Shown one piece after another: positions 25,133 through 35,436 of a DNA stretch of 64,000 nucleotides (position 1 is its first letter; every line of letters begins with the position of its first letter). The stretch comes from CALRWV02 sp943371965 (GTDB lineage Bacteria > Bacteroidota > JABWAT01). Under the pieces are notes generated by a model. It was not told where the DNA came from, searched no databases, and was given only the letters and a program-made list of their open reading frames with translations. The translations under genes and the position numbers were made by a program. The stretch is taken from positions 62,001 through 126,000 of the forward strand of contig CALRWV020000003.1 of assembly GCA_943371965.1 (NCBI GenBank), read 5' to 3'.

Positions 25133-28082
25133 ATGATACGTAAATTGATCCCGATCCTGTTAGGATTTCTTCTAATTAATTCTATATCAATGGCACAGTT
25201 AAAAACCATGTCAAAGAATGGAACTGATATAAAACTGTATGTTGATTTAAGTTCCTTCAACATTCAGGGTATCTCGAATAATGCAATGACTTCAATTGTA
25301 CGTCAGGCTCTCAGCATTTGGATGTCAGGTTTTAATGTAGAGAATGTAACATCAGTTACCGATGGTACAGAGAATATTACAATAAAAATAACCAACAGTT
25401 CAGGTTTAGGCGGTTTTGGCAACACACCAAATGAAGCAATTGATGATGATTTTGCTATAATAGAAATAGCAACTGATCCGAAATCTGGTCTTTCTACTTT
25501 GAAATCAGGATGGGAATTAACTACATCTGCCTGTTACAGTTACAACCAAGAGGAAAATAAAAGCATGAAAGGGTTGAAACAGACTATACTTCATGAAATG
25601 GGTCATGTGCTAGGTTTGTTCGGTTATCACCTTACAGATGCCAATATACTTATGAACATTATTGAAGGACCAGCTTCCAATGGAACTTCTGATCTTACTC
25701 AGACAAGTTACATTACGGTAACAGACAGAAATAAACTGATTTCATTGGGTTATACGATAACTCCCCCAACGAGCCTCCAGTATTTCAAAAATGAATACAA
25801 TGGAAGCAGTATCTCAGGAAGTTTTATTTGGGAAAATTCAGGATCTGACATTAATTTTTTGTCGAAAATTTCCTCAGGCTCATCTGTCTTTATTCCTATT
25901 GGCAATCAATACGTAGCACAACCAGAATTTGATAAATACATTGTTTCTGCAGATGAAACACAGCACAGGATTTGGCGAGGGGAGGCAACTGTTGATTTTC
26001 AGAAAAAGTTCATTGTTCCTTCAGAAACAAATACACATTTTGCTGATTTTACTAAACTTCAAACTGTTACCTTGGCAGCTTCCAATGAGGCAGGAACGGG
26101 TGGTACTGTTGCCTTGAAGGATCCGTGGTATTTGCCTTCGGGTCAAACCATCAGAACCGGAACTGATTTCCGATCGGCGACTTCTTCTGGCAACTCCGAA
26201 AAAGTATTTTTGAATCAAGCATATGATGCTAATAAACCAAATTCGTATTATCAGCTATCTGCTTTCCAAAATCAGCAAATTAATGGTTTTCAAAGTACCT
26301 TTCTTGGCTGGTCAGGTTCAGGTGCTTCTGTAACCAATCCAACTGCTGGTCAAACCCCAGTCATTTTCAATGCCAACAATGCAACCGTTACCGCCAACTA
26401 CAAAGCCCATCTTGCCTCCAAACAATCGGGTTGGGTACAAAGCACATCGGTTGAGTACAATTTCAATGGCAAACAGTCGGTTCTGTACAAATCAGACGGT
26501 CATCTGTGGCTTCATTCCGAAAATCCTGATGGCAGCAACCCAACAGAAAAGAAAATTGCAGATGCCTCCGAAAATCCGCATGATTATTCGGTTGTTCAAA
26601 CCCTGAGTTCGTATGATGATTTGTACACCATTTACTGTTATGTGAACGGGTCAAACCAGATTGTTGTCCGTTCAAGCGGTTCAGGTCCGTACATCAACAA
26701 AACTTTTACCGAAACTTTTCCGGCAAATGTAAAACCAAAAATAATGGTCGGTTCTCTTGTGGTTTCCGGTCAGCCGCCATATTCACGTCTGGTTGTCTGG
26801 TATCAGGATGGAACTGCAATCAAACATCAGTATTACACTCTCAGCACCAATTCATGGGAAACCACCGTCTGGAGCAGTTACAATTTGGGAAGTTCAGCTT
26901 CAGGCGCAACGGTTCAGATGGCAACCAATGGCACATTCGGTTATCTGTTCTGGAAAAATGGTTATTCTCTTTACAGTTGCCAGTTTGAAACCGGGTTCAG
27001 CAGCATTTACACTGTAGCCAATCAATCTTAATATAGCATCAAACATTTTCTCGGTTGCAGGTGCTGTCAACAGTTCCGGTAATCTGATTGTGGCATACAC
27101 CCAGCAGCGTGGGAATTTCAGCAGTGTGTTTACCAGAACTGTTTATCCCAATGGAAGTATGAATACCGAAAGTGTTGCTGATATGACCTACACACCCAAC
27201 AATCCGCCAACACAATACTACTATCCTGCTTTAATGTCATCCGAAAGCTCAAATCTGTTGCTCGAAATCGGGAAAACAGCACCTTACAGCAGTCCATGGT
27301 ATATTTTTTGGAGACATGACGGTTCAAACTGGAAAAAGCAAAGTTGGGCAGCCTCACCCGTATCATTGAAAAAAGTGCTTCACGGTGAAGCCGATGACTA
27401 TCCGAAAGAAACGGCTATTTCCAGTCTGTACAAACTGGATGTTGCACCGGTAACAACATTAGGCGCTTTGAATAAAATCAATGAAGGAACTAAAAAATCA
27501 GGCAGTCCGTATTTTTCAATTGTAGCCCAGAACCTAACCGATTCAAACAGTTTTTAAATTGATCTCGAACCAAGCTCAGTTGATTCCATTGTGGTTGATA
27601 CGTTAAATATCTGGCACATTGTTTTGAAAAACAGTTCCGTTTCAACCGAACTGGTTTCTGATTTAAGTCATTGGGGAACTGCATCTTACTCAGAACCTAA
27701 CAAGACCGTTGTTTTCAGTCCTGGTTATGAAACGAGATATTATTACACCATCGATCCATCATCCAATTCTGCACGGATGAACAAGACCAATGCAGAAAAT
27801 GATCAGGAAGGAAATGAATCGGTTTCAGAAAACAGCGTTTCTGTTTTCCCGAATCCGTTCAACCCAACCACTCAAATCAAAATTCAGATCAAGGAAAAAT
27901 CTTATGTCACCATTGAAGTTTATAATTTGGTAGGTCAGCAGGTGATGAGTGAAATAAGGAATGGAGTTAAGGGTGAAATTGTGGTTCCTTTCAACGGAAG
28001 TCATCTCAGTTCAGGAACTTACTTTTATCAGGTTTCCATCAATGATAAAGTGTTTAAAGGAAAGTTGAATCTGGTGAAGTGA
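25133..28082 (+). pseudogene. broken T9SS-secreted metallopeptidase-like gene
   Basis: Three adjacent frames make one ancestral gene of roughly 980 codons. The first (25133-27031) has a signal peptide (ending SMAQ), a zinc motif HEMGHVLGLFGYH with a downstream Met (NILMNI), and an InlB-like repeat (FLGWSGSGASV). A frameshift near 27015-27031 moves the reading to the next frame, where the sequence continues as NLNIASNIFSVAGAV and VAYTQQRG to TAA 27555. That stop is in frame: the same frame resumes at once with IDLEPSSVDS and runs to 28082, ending in a T9SS sorting domain (VFPNPFNPTTQIKI to LNLVK). Two independent lesions suggest a pseudogene, although assembly errors are possible. Confidence 0.8.
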
Positions 28083-28120
28083 GCCGGGAAATGACAATAG
28101 ACAGTGGACAATTGAAAGTA

Positions 28121-28153
28121 AACAAAAAACGGGCTTTGAGCCCGTTTTTTGTT
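28121..28153. terminator. intrinsic terminator, bidirectional
   Basis: AAAAAACGGGC and GCCCGTTTTTT pair around TTTGA. It lies between the convergent broken T9SS gene and mqnC, so it can serve both. A degenerate GACAATnGAC repeat sits just before it (28091-28115). Confidence 0.88.
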
Positions 28154-28176
28154 TATATGTAAATGAAATCAGAATC

Positions 28177-29268
28177 TTACCATTCACGCTGAATTGGTGT
28201 GTAACCTGCATCTTTAATTGCTTTGGTCATTTTTTTCAGGGTCATGTTATATTGAAGTCCGGTAGCGGAAACCACATTTTCTTCAATCATCAAGCTTCCG
28301 AAATCATCAGCACCGTAGCTTAATGAAATCTGTGCAATTTTCAATCCCTGAGTTACCCATGAAGACTGAATGATTCCAACATTATCAACCATAATTCTTG
28401 AAATTGCCAATGTTTTCAGATATTCAAATGCTGATGTTTTTTCGTTTTCAGCTAAAAGAACATAATCCAATTCAGTATTTCCTCGATGGAATGTCCATGG
28501 AATAAAATTGTAGAATCCATGGGTTTTGTCCTGAAGTTCTCTGATCAAAATCATGTGATCAATGCGTTCCTCATAAGTTTCAACATGACCGAACATCATG
28601 GTTGCGGTGGTACGCAATCCCTGATTGTGGGCTTCTTCCATTACTCCCATCCATTCAGCAGTTGTTGTTTTTCCTGGAGCGATAATATTTCTTACACGAT
28701 CAGAAAGAACTTCTGCACCACCACCTGGAATGGAATCCAATCCCGCAGCTTTCAGTCTTGCAACAACTTCCGGCATTGAAATTCTGGAGACTTTGGCAAT
28801 CGTCAGAATTTCTGATGGGCTTAATGCATGAAGAATGATTTTGTAATTTTCATGAATCCAGCGGAAAAGATCTTCATACCATTCAATTTTAAGTTCAGGA
28901 TTGTGACCGCCCTGAAGCAAAATTCTTGTTCCGCCCAAATCAAGTGTTTCCTGAATTTTTTCGCCGATTACTTCTTTGGTCAGTGTATAGGCTTCAACAT
29001 CACCGGGTCTGCGGTAAAAAGCGCAGAATTTACAGTCAGCAGTACAGGTATTGGTGTAATTGATGTTTCTGTCGATAATGTAAGAAACTTCGTTTTTGGG
29101 ATGTTTTTTCCAGCGGACGATATCGGCAAGAATTCCGAGCGTGGTTAAATCGTTGATTTCAAAAAGGGCAACCCCTTCTTCTTTTGAAATACGTTCGTTG
29201 TTTTGAATTTTTTGGTAAACTGTTTCAATCAGTTTTGTTTGATCTTTTATTTCGAGTTCTGCAATCAT
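28177..29268 (-). CDS. mqnC: cyclic dehypoxanthinyl futalosine synthase (radical SAM)
   Basis: This 363-residue radical SAM enzyme catalyses cyclisation of dehypoxanthine futalosine in the futalosine route to menaquinone. The [4Fe-4S] motif is C-x3-C-x2-C in TCTADCKFCAFYR. Other family segments are INYTNTC, LLQGGHNPEL, HALSPSEI, PGGGAEVL and the ending YTPIQREW. Its length matches MqnC and not the longer MqnE. It starts 12 bases after the stop of the diguanylate cyclase gene, so the two share a transcript. An mqnP-like gene is at 34552. No other mqn gene is in the window. Confidence 0.93.
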   Translation of the reverse strand: MIAELEIKDQTKLIETVYQKIQNNERISKEEGVALFEINDLTTLGILADIVRWKKHPKNEVSYIIDRNINYTNTCTADCKFCAFYRRPGDVEAYTLTKEVIGEKIQETLDLGGTRILLQGGHNPELKIEWYEDLFRWIHENYKIILHALSPSEILTIAKVSRISMPEVVARLKAAGLDSIPGGGAEVLSDRVRNIIAPGKTTTAEWMGVMEEAHNQGLRTTATMMFGHVETYEERIDHMILIRELQDKTHGFYNFIPWTFHRGNTELDYVLLAENEKTSAFEYLKTLAISRIMVDNVGIIQSSWVTQGLKIAQISLSYGADDFGSLMIEENVVSATGLQYNMTLKKMTKAIKDAGYTPIQREW

Positions 29269-29280
29269 TTTTTTATTCCA

Positions 29281-30327
29281 TTATGAACTGACGACCTGGT
29301 TTCTTCCGCCTGTTTTGGCTTTATACAGGTTAACATCAGCCCGTTCAATAAGTTCCTGTTTCTCAACTGAATCTGAAGGAAAAGAAGCAACTCCCAAGGA
29401 AATGGTTACCGGTTTTTCAAGAAAACTGAGGTTGGGAAGCTTCGCATCGTAAATAGCTTCCACATTTTTCCGGATTTTTTCCGCAACAATAATCGTATTT
29501 TCTTTGGTTGTATCCGGTAAAAGAACAATAAATTCTTCACCGCCATAACGGGCAACTATATCCGTTTTTCTGGTTGATGCGGTAATGGTTCTGGCTAGAA
29601 CTTTAAGTACCTGATCACCGGCTGCGTGACCAAATGAATCATTGAATTTCTTGAAATGATCAATATCCATCATCAGAATTCCGTATTGGATATTGTATCT
29701 GCGGTGACGGAAAACTTCGTGTTCATACTGTTCATTGAAAAATCTTCTGTTGTAAACACCGGTCAGTTCATCATGAAAACTTCGTTCAACAGCTTCTTTC
29801 ATCAAATAATACGATTCGAGCGCATTCCCGAGTGCCTGGGCAAACTTTCCCATGATGATGCAAATGTGTTCATCAAATAAATAAGGATTGGATGAATACA
29901 TGGCAACCGCACCAACGCGTTTGTAATTGCTCTGTTCAATCGGAAAACAGTAATAACTTCCTGTTCCGTTGATTAAATTTTCTTTGTATGTTATTTCAGG
30001 ATCTTCATTCATTGCTACCAGAATTTTTGAATATCCGGTAAAATAGGTATCCCAGGCAAATCCATTTGCCAATCTGAAAAGTTCGGTACTAGCCAGTTTT
30101 CTGTTGTTGATTTTATCCATGGCAACATTGAACTGACCGTCCGAGTCAGAAAAAAGGTAAACTGCCATGTCGGTAATTTCAGGAAAGTATTTGGATACGA
30201 ACTTCATTCCATCAACGCAATATTCATTGATGTCTTTATGGAATTGCTGATATTTCAGAGAAAGATCAACCAGGCCAATCATTGCAGGCATTTGCTGTTT
30301 AAATGAAAAATCTTTTTTTCCAACCAT
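29281..30327 (-). CDS. diguanylate cyclase with N-terminal GAF-like domain
   Basis: The 348-residue protein makes cyclic di-GMP from GTP. The GGDEF domain spans about residues 185-345, with DELTGVYNRRFF, MDIDHFKKFND, GHAAGDQVL and the active-site GGEEF (about 259-263). RKTD five residues before GGEEF is a complete inhibitory site, so product feedback is expected. The N-terminal 180 residues look like a GAF-type sensory domain, with no membrane segment. It is cotranscribed with mqnC; whether c-di-GMP and quinone synthesis are linked is unknown. Confidence 0.9.
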   Translation of the reverse strand: MVGKKDFSFKQQMPAMIGLVDLSLKYQQFHKDINEYCVDGMKFVSKYFPEITDMAVYLFSDSDGQFNVAMDKINNRKLASTELFRLANGFAWDTYFTGYSKILVAMNEDPEITYKENLINGTGSYYCFPIEQSNYKRVGAVAMYSSNPYLFDEHICIIMGKFAQALGNALESYYLMKEAVERSFHDELTGVYNRRFFNEQYEHEVFRHRRYNIQYGILMMDIDHFKKFNDSFGHAAGDQVLKVLARTITASTRKTDIVARYGGEEFIVLLPDTTKENTIIVAEKIRKNVEAIYDAKLPNLSFLEKPVTISLGVASFPSDSVEKQELIERADVNLYKAKTGGRNQVVSS

Positions 30328-30723
30328 AAAATTAGTTCACACGCTGACAAACACTGAGGATTGCGGTTTAAAAAATGAAAAGCGAAGATAATAAGAAAAC
30401 CTTAAAGTGGAAAATGATTTCGGAATAAATCATTGAAAACCAACACAATCAAGGAATAAATTATGTCAGTTAAACGGTTTACCAAAAAAAATAATGTTTG
30501 CAATTTTTAAAATGTGTTGAAATTAAACCGATTTGAACACAAAAACCGCATCCAGTTTTCAGAAGCGAATTCAGCTCAAACTAAAAACTGAAAATTTTAC
30601 CTTTGACCTAAAACAGTTATCTTTGGGGATAAACACTTTTTTGTCGTCTTGATTGCAAAATCACACAGTCAAAATTATAAAAACCAAATTTATTACATTG
30701 ATTGCAGAGTTGGATAAACATTA
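30328..30723. other. intergenic region between divergent genes
   Basis: About 396 AT-rich bases separate the minus-strand diguanylate cyclase from the plus-strand kinase gene. I see no convincing coding sequence or repeat here. The only element I can name is a TATCTTTG box at 30618-30625. Confidence 0.5.
30618..30625 (+). promoter_or_regulatory. TAnnTTTG -7 promoter box before the sensor kinase gene
   Basis: TATCTTTG matches the Bacteroidota -7 consensus TAnnTTTG and lies about 100 bases before ATG 30724. A TTTG at 30602 may be part of the upstream element, but the spacing is short. Confidence 0.45.
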
Positions 30724-33090
30724 ATGATTGATTTGTTAAAAGAAGAGACCCGATTCAGTTTTCTGAATGATATTACCCAGCTTCTCACTCAGGGAAATTC
30801 TTCAGTAAATCCTGTCGATACGCTTTCAGATTTGGTTGCAAAAAGATTTCAGGCTGATCTGGTTTGTTTTTACGAGTATAATTCCATAAACGGTGTGCTT
30901 AGTCTTGTCGGTTCAAGCAATATTTCCGGTTCCGAAAAAAAACTGATTTCTTCCTTCAATACTGAACGCGGTGAAGGTGGCCTTCTCAGTTCAGTAATTA
31001 CATCCGGTGCAAAATCTTTTATTCCTAATCTTGAAGAAGATCCCATCAGTATGGAATTTATTGATTTAACCCGCAAAAAAAATCTGAAAAGCGCAATTGT
31101 TGCACCCATCGGAATTTCAGAAACTCCTAAATTGATTCTACTTGTTTGCGGTTCGGCTGATCTGAAAACACTTGATTCAAATCCGACTTTTCTGCTGAAT
31201 TTCAGCAATCACCTTGCTCTTCTTTTTGCAAGAAATGAACTCACTGAAAAACTGACCATGCTTGAAAAGCAGGTGAATGTTGATCGCAAAATCATAACAC
31301 AAAAATCTCAGGATATCCAGAAAAAAGGGGAAAGAATTGGAAATATTGATCTTCAGCTTAAAACTGTAGTTGAAGTAATGCTTTCCAGTTATCCTGATCT
31401 CAACATTCTCATTAAAAATATATTCAATGTTGTTTCTGAATTACTTGGTATGGAAACCATTGCAATGGGAAAAATTGAAGGCGATTTTATTGTTCTAGAT
31501 TATGTTTATGACAAGGAAAAAATTCTGAAGGTCGGTGACCAGTTTCCTTCACTGGATATTTTCAAAATGAATATCAAAGGTGCTGAAAATTCATCAATGG
31601 AGATCAAAAATCCATTCAGCATACGCAAATATCACAATCACCCTGTATATGGACATTTGGGTTTTGCAACTTTTTTGAGCGCTCCTTTATTGCTGAAACG
31701 ACAACCTTACGGAGTTATTTTTGCTGCATCAAAAAATGTAGTTGATATTTCACCGAACACTGAAGATATGATCTCGGTTCTTGCCCAAAAATTGAGTTTT
31801 GAAATTGAAAAACATACCATGGAATCGACCCTTCAATCTTACACCGATGATTTGCTGAGATCAAACCATGAATTGACAACCATTACCAAAGTTGGACAGT
31901 CTCTGACATCAATTCTGAATTTTGATGTTCTGATTATTGAAGTGCTGAAATCCATTGTTGACGTCACCGGTTGCGAAGATGCAACTTTATACATGTATGA
32001 TGTTGTTACAGATGAGCTTGTTATTCTGCTTGTCGCACAGGAAAAGCACAAGAAAATTGAAGGTTTCAAAATGCCTTCAACTCAGGGTATTGCCGGTTGG
32101 GTTTTTACAAACAAAAAATCACAGATTGTCAATAACACCAAAAAAGATGAACGGCACAATGCTGAAGTTGATAAAATGCTGAAACATGAAACACAAAGTA
32201 TTTTGTGTACTCCACTTCTCAGCACAATTGGTGGTGGAATTGGAGTTGTTCAGCTGATCAACAAACTTGACAATTCGGGTTATACACAGCGCGATCTTGA
32301 TTTTCTGGAATCGCTGATACCCTTTATTTCAATTGCACTTGAAAATGCCAGAATGTTCAAACTTGAAAAAGAGTCAACACGAAAGGCAACTGAAGCACAA
32401 CAATTGAAATCAGAATTTTTGAGCAATATGAGTCATGAACTCCGGACACCGTTGACTTCAATAATAGCTTATACTGATATTCTTTCGCGTGATTATGATA
32501 AATTCAGCGACCGTCAGCAGAAATCAGTAGACCGCATAAAAATATCAAGCCAGCATCTGCTGAATCTGATCAACGATATTCTTGATCTTTCAAAAATTGA
32601 AGCCGGTATGATGAATGTCCACTCAAATGAGGTTGATCTTGATTCACTGCTGCTCAATGCAGTTTCGACATTCGAACTTCAAACCCAGCAAAAGGGATTG
32701 AAACTGGGCATTGAATCGCATCATGAGAAAATAGTATTCAAAACAGATGAAACCCGTGTAAGGCAAATTCTGATTAACCTGATTTCAAATGCATTGAAAT
32801 TTACTGAAATTGGAGGCATTTCAATCATTGTTGAAACAAATGATGATAACATCTATATTGGTGTGAAGGATACTGGAATGGGTATTCCTGATAATGCCAA
32901 AGAACTGATATTTGAAAGTTTCAGACAGGCTGATGGTTCTGCATCCAGAAAGGCCGGTGGAACCGGACTTGGACTTGCAATCAGCCAGAAACTTGCGAGA
33001 TTGTTGGGTGGGACTATTCAATTGGAAAGTAAAGTTGGAGTCGGTTCAATTTTTACTTTAATATTGCCATACAAGAAAGGCAGCATATGA
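30724..33090 (+). CDS. GAF-domain sensor histidine kinase
   Basis: This 788-residue cytoplasmic kinase has three GAF-like regions (about residues 15-170, 215-360, 385-540) and no membrane segment. The kinase core follows: H-box NMSHELRTPLTS with phosphorylated H571, N-box NLISNALKFT, G1 DTGMGIPD and G2 GGTGLGLAIS. The third GAF contains the usual GIAGWVFTNKK and LLSTIGGGIGVVQLIN. A coiled-coil-like stretch near residues 170-215 joins the first two GAFs. Its stop overlaps the ATG of a receiver-kinase protein (ATGA), which is the likely phosphotransfer partner. Confidence 0.9.
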   Translation: MIDLLKEETRFSFLNDITQLLTQGNSSVNPVDTLSDLVAKRFQADLVCFYEYNSINGVLSLVGSSNISGSEKKLISSFNTERGEGGLLSSVITSGAKSFIPNLEEDPISMEFIDLTRKKNLKSAIVAPIGISETPKLILLVCGSADLKTLDSNPTFLLNFSNHLALLFARNELTEKLTMLEKQVNVDRKIITQKSQDIQKKGERIGNIDLQLKTVVEVMLSSYPDLNILIKNIFNVVSELLGMETIAMGKIEGDFIVLDYVYDKEKILKVGDQFPSLDIFKMNIKGAENSSMEIKNPFSIRKYHNHPVYGHLGFATFLSAPLLLKRQPYGVIFAASKNVVDISPNTEDMISVLAQKLSFEIEKHTMESTLQSYTDDLLRSNHELTTITKVGQSLTSILNFDVLIIEVLKSIVDVTGCEDATLYMYDVVTDELVILLVAQEKHKKIEGFKMPSTQGIAGWVFTNKKSQIVNNTKKDERHNAEVDKMLKHETQSILCTPLLSTIGGGIGVVQLINKLDNSGYTQRDLDFLESLIPFISIALENARMFKLEKESTRKATEAQQLKSEFLSNMSHELRTPLTSIIAYTDILSRDYDKFSDRQQKSVDRIKISSQHLLNLINDILDLSKIEAGMMNVHSNEVDLDSLLLNAVSTFELQTQQKGLKLGIESHHEKIVFKTDETRVRQILINLISNALKFTEIGGISIIVETNDDNIYIGVKDTGMGIPDNAKELIFESFRQADGSASRKAGGTGLGLAISQKLARLLGGTIQLESKVGVGSIFTLILPYKKGSI

Positions 33091-34550
33091 AACCGAAACT
33101 TAAAATAGTTGTTGTAGATGATGATTATTATTTGCTTGATGCACTTACCATTCAGCTTGATTGTGAAGGATATGAAGTCATTCCTCAGGAAAACGGGCAG
33201 AATGTTTATGAGGTTGTGAAAGCTGAAAAACCTGATTGTATAGTTATGGATGTCATGATGCCCGGGAAAACCGGACTTGACGTTACCAAAGAATTAAAAG
33301 CCGATGATGCCACAAAACTTATTCCCATCATTCTGCTTACTGCAAAAACTGAGCTTGATGATAAAATTGCCGGGTTTGATTCCGGTGCTGAAGATTATAT
33401 TACCAAACCATTTGATTTCCGTGAATTACATGCCAGAATCAAATCTCAAATGCGGATTTATTCATCAATCAAAGAAGCAAACGCAAATAATTTTTCTCCA
33501 AACTCGATTCTCCGTTCAGAAAATAATCTGAAACTGATTTCATGGGATAATTCAATCCATTCCATTTTATTCACCTCAACAAAAGCACTGATGGGGAAGA
33601 CCTGTCTTGAAATTTTCAGCTGCGATCCGAAAGATTGCCCAATGAAAATAAATGGGACTGCTGAAGATATTCAGGAACTTGAAATCAATCCTTCCGGTTT
33701 GAATTCGGTGAGTATTGTTAAATCCTGCAAATCACAGTCGGGCAGAGGAAATGAAATCCATATTTCGGACAGACGTTCAACCAATGACATTATCAGTCAG
33801 CTCATTGCCATCAATGAAAAACTGACCAACGAAATATTGAAAAAGAATTCCAACAACATTTCGAAAATCATGTACTTTACCAGTTTGAACCATGAACTTA
33901 AAAATCCGCTTTCCGCTATAATCGGATACGCAGATATGGCCTCGAAGAAACAGCTTGATGAAACACCGCGCCGTTATCTTGAAATTATTGATAAATCCGC
34001 ACGGAATATCATGACCATGATGATGGATATCCTTGATGTTTCCCATGCAGAAGCAGGTCAATTGACAGTTTATCCGGAACTGATTTCAATTGGAGATCTT
34101 ATTGAAACGGTTGTTGCTATTCTTGAGTTCAGTATTGAACAACGCAGTATTCAGGTGAGAACAGAATTGGATAAACGGAATGATCTGATCAAAGTTGATC
34201 CGAAACGTTTCAAACAGGTAATGCTCAATCTCCTTTCCAATTCCATCAAATACAACAAAGATGGCGGCAGTATTTTAATTTCTTCCCGAAATGAAAATGG
34301 AACATTCAAACTTTCCATTCAGGATACCGGAATTGGAATATCTCAAGAGGATATTGATAATATATTTGGGGCAAAATCAGTGATCACTGGAGATGAAAAC
34401 CAAAACCTTCAGGATGACCGTTTTGGATTGGGAATTAAACTGACCAAGTCAATAATAGAACTCCATCACGGCAGCATTGATGTGGAATCAGTGCTAAATG
34501 AAGGTACTACAGTTACCATTTCGCTTCCTTATGAAAACGGAAAAGGATAA
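33087..34550 (+). CDS. hybrid receiver-histidine kinase protein
   Basis: This 487-residue protein has the reversed order receiver-PAS-kinase. The receiver (residues 5-125) has VVVDDDYYLLDA, the acceptor D55 in CIVMDVMMPG and the KPFD loop. A middle PAS-like part carries the Cys-rich motif CLEIFSCDPKDC, similar to PAS domains of the 'GKxCxEIF...C' type. The kinase core has H269 (SLNHELKNPLSAI), NLLSNSIKYN, DTGIGIS and FGLGIKLTKS. Overlap with the upstream GAF kinase suggests that kinase phosphorylates D55 and so controls this protein's own kinase. It has no DNA-binding output. Confidence 0.88.
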   Translation: MKPKLKIVVVDDDYYLLDALTIQLDCEGYEVIPQENGQNVYEVVKAEKPDCIVMDVMMPGKTGLDVTKELKADDATKLIPIILLTAKTELDDKIAGFDSGAEDYITKPFDFRELHARIKSQMRIYSSIKEANANNFSPNSILRSENNLKLISWDNSIHSILFTSTKALMGKTCLEIFSCDPKDCPMKINGTAEDIQELEINPSGLNSVSIVKSCKSQSGRGNEIHISDRRSTNDIISQLIAINEKLTNEILKKNSNNISKIMYFTSLNHELKNPLSAIIGYADMASKKQLDETPRRYLEIIDKSARNIMTMMMDILDVSHAEAGQLTVYPELISIGDLIETVVAILEFSIEQRSIQVRTELDKRNDLIKVDPKRFKQVMLNLLSNSIKYNKDGGSILISSRNENGTFKLSIQDTGIGISQEDIDNIFGAKSVITGDENQNLQDDRFGLGIKLTKSIIELHHGSIDVESVLNEGTTVTISLPYENGKG

Positions 34551-34551
34551 C

Positions 34552-35424
34552 GTGGCATCTTTCATTTCAAGTATCAGGACATTTGGTTCACTCATCAAAT
34601 TTTCACATACCGTCTTTGCACTTCCTTTCGCATTTACCAGTCTGGTTTTTGCAAGTTATCAGGTTCCGGTTGAAATCATCATCAAACAGAAACTGGTTTG
34701 GATTATTTTGGCCATGGTGGGTGCTCGTTCTGCAGCAATGGGTTTCAACCGTGTTGTTGACCGTTCAATTGATGCACAGAATCCGCGAACACAAACAAGG
34801 GAAATTCCTGCCGGAAAAATTTCCGTTCCTGCCGCCTGGACATTTATCATCATTTCATCTGCCACTTTGGTTTTTGCTTCTTATATGCTGAATGAATTGT
34901 GTTTTTATCTATCACCCGTTGCTCTGACCGCTGTTTTCTTTTACTCATTCACAAAAAGGTTTACCTGGTTGGCGCACCTCTTTTTGGGATTGGGATTGGG
35001 ATTGGCGCCTGTAGGTGCCTGGATTGCCATCACCGGTGAATTTGGAATTGCATCCATTTTATTGGGAATTGCGGTAATGATCTGGACTGCCGGTTTTGAT
35101 ATCATTTATGCCTGTCAGGATTTTGAGTTTGACAAAAAAGCAAAACTGAACAGCATCCCTGTAAAATTTGGAATTGAAACATCACTGGTTATTGCAAGAT
35201 CTTTCCATGCCGGAATGGTCATTATTCTTTGCCTGATTTTCTTTCTCGTTCCAACCGGCGTTATTTACATTTTTGGTATTTTTTCAGTTGTTATGCTTCT
35301 GGTTTACGAACACCGCCTTGTTAATGCCCATGATCTTTCGAAATTGAACATGGCCTTCTTCAATATGAACGGAATTATTGCCTCTGTCCTGTTTGCTTTC
35401 GTTTTGCTTGACAGGATTTTTTAA
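34552..35424 (+). CDS. mqnP: UbiA-family prenyltransferase, MqnP-like
   Basis: This 290-residue integral membrane enzyme attaches a prenyl chain to an aromatic acid. In genomes with the futalosine route, relatives of this type (MqnP) prenylate 1,4-dihydroxy-6-naphthoate. The two Asp-rich metal sites are NRVVDRSIDAQNPRT and YACQDFEFDKKA. The sequence SLIKFSHTVFALPFAF is typical of the N-terminus. GTG 34552 is chosen because AAAGGA precedes it; ATG 34531 lies inside the upstream gene without a ribosome site. It starts two bases after the kinase stop, so it appears to be cotranscribed with the signalling genes. The specific substrate is inferred from mqnC nearby. Confidence 0.82.
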   Translation: MASFISSIRTFGSLIKFSHTVFALPFAFTSLVFASYQVPVEIIIKQKLVWIILAMVGARSAAMGFNRVVDRSIDAQNPRTQTREIPAGKISVPAAWTFIIISSATLVFASYMLNELCFYLSPVALTAVFFYSFTKRFTWLAHLFLGLGLGLAPVGAWIAITGEFGIASILLGIAVMIWTAGFDIIYACQDFEFDKKAKLNSIPVKFGIETSLVIARSFHAGMVIILCLIFFLVPTGVIYIFGIFSVVMLLVYEHRLVNAHDLSKLNMAFFNMNGIIASVLFAFVLLDRIF

Positions 35425-35436
35425 AAAATTCCAGGA

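Noticed and set aside
27000..27100. programmed frameshift in the T9SS metallopeptidase gene
   Set aside because: I see no slippery heptamer with a downstream stem at the junction, and a second in-frame stop at 27555 would still block the protein. Decay or sequencing error is simpler.
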